Below, one piece after another: positions 56,351 to 64,000 of a stretch of 64,000 nucleotides of DNA. Both the position numbers and the translations under genes were made by a program. The stretch comes from Monodelphis domestica. Lineage: Eukaryota > Chordata > Mammalia > Didelphimorphia > Didelphidae. The notes below the pieces were generated by a model that was not told the DNA's origin, ran no database searches, and was given only the letters and a program-made list of their open reading frames with translations. Every line of letters begins with the position of its first letter. Position 1 is the stretch's first letter. The DNA is taken from contig NC_077228.1 in NCBI RefSeq assembly GCF_027887165.1, forward strand, positions 185,467,643-185,531,642, read 5' to 3'.

Positions 56351-56454
56351 GTTTTTCTCTATAAAAATTTAATAGTATAAAGACTCATTAGAAAATTTAG
56401 ATCGTTATTATTATATTCCAACATTTAAGTTTCTTTATCTTGAAATGTTTAGGA

Positions 56455-56820
56455 ATAATAATAATTCACATTTGTATCAGCTTTTAATGCTTGCAAAGCT
56501 CTTTTATATATATGAGAAAAAGCTAAGGCCTAGAGAAGCTGAATAACTGTCTGTGGGTCAGAAAGCTGTTGGTATCCATGGCAATGTTGGAATGAACATC
56601 TTCTTGATTCCAGGTCCAGCACAATGAATATTTTATTGAAGAGGGGCAAGTACATTGGACCTCATCTAAGGAATATCAAGCAATTTTGCTTTGTTCCAAC
56701 CCACCAGTTACCCTGTTACTGAGCTTTAGCTTCCTCTTCTGTTAAATGGGGATAATAATACCAATGTGAAAGGGTTGTTCTGAAGTTCAAATGGCATGTT
56801 TTGAAAACATTAGGTATTAT
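56455..56820. repeat. Two MIR-type elements, reverse then forward
   Basis: 56,455-56,635 is reverse (tgcttgcaaagctctttt, cttgattccaggtccagca). 56,645-56,820 is forward (cctcttctgttaaatgggga, gggttgttctgaagttcaaa). Confidence 0.65.
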
Positions 56821-57479
56821 TTTCTCTCACTTGCTCCATATCTTATTTTGAGATTTTTGTCATATTTTCTGGTTCACATGGCCGGTAATATGGAGGATTA
56901 GACAATATATCCAATCCTCGTGACTTTTCAAACATCTCCAAAATTGAAATTATGTGCAAGTTATCTCTTGCAGTTCAGCTTGCAATTTTAGTTGTCTCCA
57001 GGGTCCAGGACACCAAGAACCCTTCAGGAGGTAAAAATACTCAATGAACTAAAAGCAGAGATGGTTAATTTTTAACATACTTATTCCCTCATCCCATTCA
57101 GAACGTACTGACCTCCCTGTCCTCATCCCAAGGGGCACAGAAAACCAAAGACAAACACTTGCTCTTAACTGGGAATGCAGCACTCTATGTTGAAGCATTA
57201 CTCTGCTAGAGAACTAAGACACAGAAGAACCTGGGGTGGAATGCCTAGAGTATATGTTTCCACCATGCCCAGGCCTGTCTGAAGCCAAAAAGGTCCAGCA
57301 GCTAACCAGGGCCTGTTCTGTCCCTCAAGAAGTCACCTGCTGGAATATGAATTGCTGAGTGTTGGAGGAGGCTGAGATAGCATTGAAGTCCAACATCCAG
57401 TGAAACTGTAGAGAGGAAGGAGTCAGAAAGTGAGCATCAGGGGAATATAAGGAAAGAGACAAAGGATCTTAGGAGAAAG

Positions 57480-58900
57480 AAAATTCAGTTAAATATTTTG
57501 AACATAAGCAGATAAACTGATAAAGATACTAAAAATAGAAAGGAATATAGCCTCCAGAACATCCAGAATATGAACACATAATACAAAACAAAGGAATATG
57601 AATCATTGCCTAGGGAAGCAGAGAACTCTGGATTCCTAAGGGAGAATGGAACCACAGCAGGATATTAATGAATGGTTTAAAAGAAAAATAATTGGGAAAG
57701 CATGCACAGCAGAAATAATTGACATAATAGATAAATTTGAATGCACTGTGCAAAGTCTTACCAAAGAAACAAAAGAATAAGTTGATTGGGAATATAAATA
57801 TAAAGAAATGAAGGACAATCTGGAGGAAGAGAAGAAAAAAATAAGTTTAAAAGAAAACATGATCTTCATATAAGCAAAATAAAATGTTCTAGAAAATAGG
57901 ATGTGGTGTTATAATTTAAGGATTATAGGTCTCCCAAAAGAACAAGATAAGTAAAAAAACCTGAACTTGATAATGCAAGAAATAATACAAGAAAATATCC
58001 CTGAAGTTTTGAACATAGAAAAGTGTGCCAACTGAAAAAACTCAAATTACTTCCAGAAAACGAGCAAAAGCCCTAAACATTGTGGTTAAATTGAACTATT
58101 CTACTGATAAATTCTGCAAGCAACCAGGGGAAGGCCTTCCAATATAAAGGAAAGGAAATTTAAACACACCACTACTCCATAGCCTTCTTCCCTTTATTGC
58201 CTCCCCCAAAACCACAGGAGGGAATGGAATGATATATTTGAAGAGTAAAGGCTTCAAGAGATAACCCAGAGTGAAATGCCTTGTAAACCTGAACCTAAAG
58301 CACTAAGAAATAAAAAAGATGCTCAATAAAAATAAAAGAGGCATTCTAAGCATTACTAGAAAGAAAACTAGACATGAGCAAATTATTCACTTTGCTAACA
58401 TCCCAGAAGACAGTAACATAGGAAAGGTAAACAAATATTATAAACAACAACCAGCACAAAATAAGAGATTCAGATTTCTTTCTAAAAATATGAAAGGAGG
58501 AGCTGATAGGTGACTCAGGTGGAGTGAGAGCAAGAGCTAGAGATGGGAGTCCTGAGTTAAAATTTGACCTCAGATACTTCTTAGCTGTGTAACCCTGGGC
58601 AAGTCACTTAACTCCAGTTGCCTAGCTCTTCAGCCTTGATACCAGTACTTAGTATTGTTTCCAAGACAGAAAGTTAGGGTTTAGGAAAAAGAAAAAAATA
58701 TGAAAGGAAGCAAATTTGAAATTAGAAGTCAAATAGAAATGATGGGGAAACGGGCCCTCAAAATCACTCCACCTTTCCAACCAATAGATCAATCCTTCTG
58801 TGGGACTGAATTATAGAATAGGAGGGCACATAATAGGGGAGAGAAAAGGAAGAAGATAGAGGGGAATATGTGTTGTATTCTAATTATGTCAACAGTTAAT
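57480..58900 (+). mobile_element. L1/HAL1-like ORF1 relic with nested SINE
   Basis: The plus-strand frame from 57,913 reads NLRIIGLPKEQDK, NLNLIMQEIIQEN, IPEVLNIEK, then NIVVKLNYSTDK. This is L1 ORF1p sequence (RNA-recognition and C-terminal domains). A Glu/Lys-rich coiled-coil-like part precedes it. A SINE at 58,499-58,693 interrupts it. Several stops. Confidence 0.72.
58499..58693 (+). mobile_element. SINE1/WSINE1-type SINE with perfect target-site duplication
   Basis: Direct repeat aaaaatatgaaagga at 58,484-58,498 and 58,694-58,708 (15 of 15). The A-rich start of the repeat fits L1 endonuclease cleavage. Confidence 0.94.
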
Positions 58901-59329
58901 AATGAAGGGAAAATAACCCTATAGTCTCTGAGGAAGACGACAGCATACAGGAGAATGGGTGAGGAAACACCGAATAGCAGGGAAAGAGTTGTTGCTGTTT
59001 TTCAGTAGTAGGAGGCAATACCACTGACAAATGCTCCCAATGGGGAAGAGAGCTATTCTATAAAGGGAAATGAAGACCTTATAGTGGGTATAATCTGCAG
59101 GGATTTGGTGTTGAGAGAGATTACTCATCCTGCTGCAGGAGAGGGAGAATCAGGCCTCCTGGGCGAACAGATGAATCAGAGGGCACAGAGAGGAGATTTC
59201 CTGACAAATGAAGCGAAATGGCTATGGGAAGGGCAAAGTTAATAATAAATAATAAAGTTAATTATAAAAGTTAATGATGAACTGATCATTCAGGGATGTG
59301 GGAAAAAAATCCCACCTGCCAGGGAATGA
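58901..59329. other. Intergenic DNA without recognised features
   Basis: Nothing recognised. It may be old LINE 3' UTR. Confidence 0.4.
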
Positions 59330-59785
59330 TATTCTATCACCAGGAGTATATGGCATGAGGGCTTGCTAAGCTCCTTTCAGGGCTGTTTCTCTACCTTTGG
59401 TGTCCACCTTTCACCCAACCCTCAATTGTGGCTCCAAGAAGCTGTAGTGTACACAGTGGTGACATTTCAGCACAACTATCACAGCAGACAGACTAAAACA
59501 AATTGAAGGTGACCAACAAGCCTCAGATCTGTCAGTGAGTTAGGGGAATGTCTTCTCCAAGCATGTGAAGACTTCAGAGGAATGGGAAGATGGGCACATT
59601 GTTCCAACAGCCATGAAGGCCTGGGCCATCACTGGTCATCCTGGACTTCAATGACTCTTTAAGAGTGAGGCTGATAACTTTAACTCTGCTTCACTCAAAT
59701 CCAATCCATAAATAAATCAAGACATCACCCCATAGTGCCCTTGATCCTCTTTGAAAATGAAGGACAAACAGCAACATTCTATTAC
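59330..59785 (+). repeat. Dispersed marsupial repeat D, copy 2
   Basis: Matches 24,785-25,300 in order: gagggcttgctaagctcctt, tttggtgtccacctttcacc, gtgaccaacaagcctcagat, gatcctctttgaaaatgaa, ggacaaacagcaac at the end. About 60 bases shorter. Confidence 0.72.
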
Positions 59786-60499
59786 CTGTAAGAATTGGTA
59801 TTTCTAAGAGTGGGGCATGGCAGGTAAAGGGGGTAAGGGATCAAGCTCTAGACAGCAATAACATAGAAAAGGTTTAAAAGAGGTAACCTAAAATAGGTTC
59901 CTTAGAAACTTTAATTCCATGGAAAATAAAGAAACTAAAAACCAGAGACTAAAGAAGGACTAAGTATAAGGGCAATGAACCAAAGAATTAAAGTCTGGAA
60001 TAGAAAGAAAAAGAAGATAAGTAATTAACTGTACAAGGGAATAGGAAATCCTTTTTAGGAAAAAAAGGCAATGAAAATGAAATTTTAAAATCTAACAAAA
60101 CAAGTTGAAAGGGAATAGAGGAAGAGGGGATTTACTTGAGCACTTAATTAACCAAGAGGGAAAAAAACGGAGTAGCTTTAAATAACTGGATAAAATGAAA
60201 AAAAGAAAGAAAAGGGAAATAATAAAAAATAGGGAAAGAGTAACAAACTGGAGGTGGGGAGGGGTATTGTAGGTAAAGGGTAGAGAGTTGGTGGGAATAG
60301 AGTTGTCTTAAAGTACACTAAGCAAAAATAACTGAAGTGATTTTGTGCTGTGTTTATATAGGAAAAGGAGAGAAATTCTAATTTGAAAAAAAGTATTGGA
60401 AGCAAATGGAGTAAAACAAAAATCTCATAACTTTATGTGAATAGATTAAACAAACTAATAAAATGAAACAGAATGACAAATGGAATAAGGAAGCAAAAT
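59786..60499. other. A-rich DNA, probable old LINE sequence
   Basis: A/G-rich, no stop-free frame. Position and composition suggest the L1 region between ORF1 and the endonuclease domain. Confidence 0.35.
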
Positions 60500-61244
60500 T
60501 CCATAATCAATTGCTTAGGAGAAATATACCTAAGAAACAAAGTCATATATAGAATTAAAAATGTTAGTCTGGAACAAATTTTACTACACCTCAGGTGAAT
60601 CTTAAAAAAAAAAAATCAACCCCCCAGACTAACAACATAAAATGAAATAAACTCCATAAACTAAAAGTAATCATAGATCGCAAACTAATATCAACATAAA
60701 CTTGTATCTTCTAAATCCTGAGCATTTAAATTCATAAAGGAAAGATTAACTGAATCACAAGAAGATATAGGTAGTAAGACAACAGTGCTATGAAATTTCA
60801 GTGTTATTTTTTTTCAGTTTTTTACAAATCAAACAAAGATAACAAAAAGGAAAATACAGAATTGAAAAAAATTTCCAGAGAAACTTGAGCTAAATGATTT
60901 ATGGCATCTTCTAAATGGGTCTACTAAATGTGTATTTTTCAGCACTGCATGAAACTTTTACAAAAACTGATCATGTGTTAGATAGAACACAGTGATATTA
61001 TAAACAAATATAAAAAAGCTGAAATAATAAACATATCCATTTCAGATTATAACATAATAAAAAGAGTGCAAAATTAGTTCATGGACACAGACCCAAATGG
61101 AGACTTAATAATAATGAAATCTTAAACAATGAATGGTCAAAGAACAAATCGTAGACATGATAATTGTGTGGAAAAAATGATAATGATGAAACAACATACC
61201 AAAATTTCTAGGGTGCAACTAAAGCAGAATAAAAATCACATCCC

Positions 61245-61446
61245 AAGGGGGCAGCTGGGTAGCTCAGTGTGTTGAGAGCTAGGCCTAGAGACGGGAGGTC
61301 CTAGGTTCAAATCTGACCTCAGACACTTCCCAGTTGTGTGACCCTGGGCAAGTCACTTGACCCCCATTGCCTAGCCCTTACCACTCTTCTGCCTTGGAGC
61401 CAATACACAGTATTGACTCCAAGACAGAAGGTAAGGGTTTAAAAAA
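61245..61446 (+). mobile_element. SINE1/WSINE1-type SINE with perfect target-site duplication
   Basis: Closest to a consensus copy in the window. Direct repeat aaaaatcacatccc at 61,231-61,244 and 61,447-61,460. Confidence 0.96.
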
Positions 61447-61687
61447 AAAAATCACATCCCTAACAAAATACAGTAACAAAATGGAAAAATTGAGAGTATT
61501 TATGAACTGAATACACATTTTAAAAAGTTAGCCAACAAACATAACCAAAGGAACCACAAAGGGAGGATGATATTAAAAATTAGAGAAGGAGAAAAACTGG
61601 AAATCCAAGAAAAACTCTAGAAATGTTAAATAAAATTCAAATTTTATTTTTTCAGCCTTTAGCCAATCTCATTAAAAAGAATAGAAC

Positions 61688-61889
61688 AGTGTCATCCAGG
61701 TGGCTCAGTGGACTGAGAGCCAGGCCTAGAGACTGGAGGTTCTCAGTTTAAATCTGGCTTCAGTCATTTCCTAGCTGTATAATCCTGGGCAAGTCACTTA
61801 ACCAGCATTGCCTAGCCCTTACCACTTTTCTGCCTTGGAACCAATACACAGTATTGATTCTAAGAAAAGCTCAGGATTTAAAAAAAAAT
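61688..61889 (+). mobile_element. SINE1/WSINE1-type SINE
   Basis: ccaggtggctcagtggactg, agccaggcctagagactgg, accaatacacagtattgatt plus A tail. No clear target-site duplication. Confidence 0.9.
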
Positions 61890-62249
61890 ATTAGAGCAAA
61901 AATCAAGTCAATAAAATAGCAAATAAACAAGATAAAGTCACAATAAAACCAGAAGAAGTAAAAAAATATAATCAGGATCTACTATGGACAGCAAAATGCT
62001 AACAAAGAATGTGGAAGAAACTGGGGATACCTTCAAAAACATGAAATTCTCAAACTACCATAAAACTAAATAGAAATCTTAATCCAAATTCAGGGAGGTA
62101 AGATAGAACTGGATATTAAAGAAACAACAAAGGGGGGGGGGGTACTTTTCCTGATAGATTCGTAGGAGAATTCTCTCAAAATTTTAAAGAATAATTAGTA
62201 AATACAATCTTAATGCCCCCAGAAAGAATAAAACACAGAACTATGTACT

Positions 62250-62972
62250 GATACCATTTTTACATTAAAATTATTTTTATTGTCATGCAAAATACACTTC
62301 CATATTGGTAGTTATTGTAAGAGCATATTCATATATAGCCAAAACCCCCAAATAAAACCATAAATACACTTGATGTGAAAGATGACTCCAACAATTCTTT
62401 CTCTGGAGGGTGGATAGCATTCCCCAACATAAGTCGATCAGGATTGTCTCAGATCATTGCTGAGAGTAGCCAAGTTTTCAAAGTTGATCATCATACAATA
62501 TTGTTGTTATAATGTTCTCCTGGTTCTACTTCTTTCACTCTGCATCTGTTCATGCAGATCTTTCCAGCTTTTACTGAAATCATCTTGCTTCTCATTTCTT
62601 ATAGCACAATAGTATTCCATCACCAACATGTACCACAATTTGTCCAGCCATTCTCCAATTAATTGGACATCCCTTCAGTTTCCAATTCTTTGCCACTATA
62701 AAAAGAACTATAAATATTTTTATATAAGTAGGTCCTTTCCCCCTTTTTATTATCTCTTTGGGATACAGACCCAGTAATGGTATTACAGGATCAAAAGATA
62801 TGCAGAGTTTTATAGTCTTTTGGGCATAATTTCAAATTGTCCTCCAGAATAATTAGATGTGTTCACAACTCCACCAAAAATGCATTAGTGTCCCAATTTT
62901 GCCACATCCCCTCCAACATTTATCACTTTCCTCTACTGCCATATTGGTCAGTCTGATAGGTGTAGGTGTATA
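62250..62972 (-). mobile_element. L1 3' end, reverse, inside the plus-strand L1
   Basis: aatgttctcctggttctact, tagcacaatagtattccatc, cagccattctccaattaatt, gccacatcccctccaacatt, ggtcagtctgataggtgta. Better preserved than its host. Confidence 0.9.
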
Positions 62973-63560
62973 CTGATATCATTAATGAGAATTAATAATT
63001 TTAAAATAAATCCTGTTAGATGACAGCAATTCCTCCAAGAAATTGTTCATAAACAGATTGGATTTATACAAGGGATGTAAAGATGACTCAATACAAGGAA
63101 AGCAATCAAAATATATTAAAAATAAAAGCAACTCAAACTGCATAGTTATCTCAATAGATGAGGGAAAAGTCTTTGACAAAGGACAACATATTCATATGTT
63201 GAATAAAATGTATTGACATAAGCGGACCTTTTATACAGTCACAAAATGTATTTAAGACCAAAAGAAAGCATCACTGGAGCCTTTCCCAGTAAATTCTGGA
63301 GTAAAGCAAAAATATCTGCTTTCTCCTCTGTTGTTTTGATAGAGTTCTTAAAATGCTAACAAAACAAGAAAAAAATTTAAGGTATGATACATAATGAGAA
63401 GATAAAAATTATCCCATTTGCTGAAGATATATTGGTCTATTTAAGTATTCTTTGAGAATCAGCAAAGATCCCAATCAAGACAATATCTTCAGCTAAACAG
63501 CAGACTCAAAAATCAACAGTTTCTCTATAACAATAATACCTTTAAATAATAATACCTTTA

Positions 63561-64000
63561 TAATAACATGTAATAAGATCTAAGAGGCAATAATAGAAAG
63601 GAAAATCCTAGTCCAATATTATAAGGAATTTAGTGAATGTTCATTCTGTCTCATTAGGAGCAGAAGTTTTATTAATATAATGCTGTGTTTAAGAAACGGC
63701 AAACATCTTGCTTCTGGCTCTTTAAGTGGCTTATGATAAAAGAGAGAATTTCAGTTGGTTCTGGGCTCCATCTTCTCTGGGCTCTCTGTCAAGAAGTCTC
63801 TAACAGTTTGACTGGTGGCAGTTGGAGTTTGAGAACAGATTTAAGGAAGTTGAAGAAGAAAAGACTTACTTTTAGTTAAGAGTCTAGTTACTGAGGGGTT
63901 TCCCTTCTCAGTACTCTAAAGGAGATAGGTCTGACTTTGAGGCCTATTCTTCACAGCTCTTTGAGGGGAGCTGCAGAACTGTCTGTGTGTGTGACAGACT
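63561..64000. other. Window end, possible LTR-like sequence
   Basis: From about 63,690 the DNA is GC-richer (ctggctctttaagtggctta, gttctgggctccatcttctc) and has the texture of a retroviral LTR. Ends are not identifiable within the window. Confidence 0.25.

Larger units (their letters stand above)
60500..63560 (+). mobile_element. Old L1 ORF2 relic (endonuclease to reverse transcriptase)
   Basis: Endonuclease end: FTKTDHVLD (60,957) and ISISDYNIIK (61,033), where active L1 has SDH. Reverse transcriptase: fragments matching AFDK/FPLRSG-type segments at 63,150-63,320, then IPFAEDILVYL (FAED at 63,417-63,428 in place of FADD) and SAKQQTQKS. Three later insertions (two SINEs and a reversed L1 3' end) break it. 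Dead. Confidence 0.82.

Noticed and set aside
61245..61320. tRNA gene candidates in SINE heads
   Set aside because: A/B-box-like words occur in every SINE1/WSINE1 and MAR1 copy. No cloverleaf with an intact anticodon stem; these are SINE heads.
57480..63560. Endogenous retrovirus in the right-hand part
   Set aside because: Motifs read as L1 (ORF1p, APE-type endonuclease, F(A)DD reverse transcriptase). No gag, protease, integrase or paired LTRs were seen.
1..64000. CRISPR array, operons or other prokaryotic features
   Set aside because: No regularly spaced identical repeats. Introns, SINEs and LINEs show vertebrate nuclear DNA.

Overview
The window is mammalian nuclear DNA, and its repeat content points to a marsupial. 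It has about a dozen tRNA-derived SINEs of the marsupial SINE1/WSINE1 type, MAR1 CORE-SINEs, marsupial-type LINE-1 fragments, RTE/BovB-like LINE sequence and many old MIR, L2 and L3/CR1 relics. I cannot name the species from this sequence. Overall it is AT-rich and gene-poor.

The only protein-coding gene I can support is the 5' part of HLF (hepatic leukemia factor, a PAR-bZIP transcription factor), on the minus strand at the left edge. Coding exon 1 is 2975-3089 and coding exon 2 is 601-933. Together they give about 149 residues that match HLF closely, with matching phase-1 splice junctions. The remaining exons, including the basic leucine zipper, lie beyond position 1. A CpG-rich promoter with a full CRE (3634-3641) and a GC box lies upstream of exon 1, and intron 1 carries a CACGTG E-box.

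From about 4 kb to 64 kb is HLF upstream DNA made of nested transposon layers. A second, isolated CpG-rich island at about 32.76-33.45 kb has NRF1-like, E-box and GC-box motifs and looks like the promoter of an unidentified transcript. Three repeat-poor blocks (47.8-48.2, 52.84-53.54 and 55.98-56.35 kb) are candidate non-coding regulatory elements. A retrotransposed 7SL RNA pseudogene lies at 51.54-51.79 kb.

The least expected signal is a chimeric repeat present three times (10.37-10.88 kb plus strand, 23.85-24.60 kb minus, 4.18-4.48 kb minus). Its 5' part reads as the N-terminus and first strands of the cold-shock domain of a YBX3-like protein. That part is joined at the same point in all three copies to a unique linker and an L2-like 3' tail. 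One copy keeps a stop-free reading frame of 104 codons, and another has internal tandem units. It looks like a gene-derived composite retroposon, comparable in logic to SVA elements.

Transposon history is readable in several places. Target-site duplications date individual L1 and SINE insertions (18.0-20.0, 41.88-42.36, 58.48-58.71 and 61.23-61.46 kb). A SINE sits inside a SINE (9.56-10.02 kb), a MAR1 sits inside a MIR-class element (52.28-52.73 kb), and a plus-strand L1 relic at about 57.5-63.6 kb is cut up by at least four later insertions. MAR1 SINEs occur together with an RTE reverse-transcriptase relic at 50.7-51.0 kb, the class of LINE thought to mobilise them.
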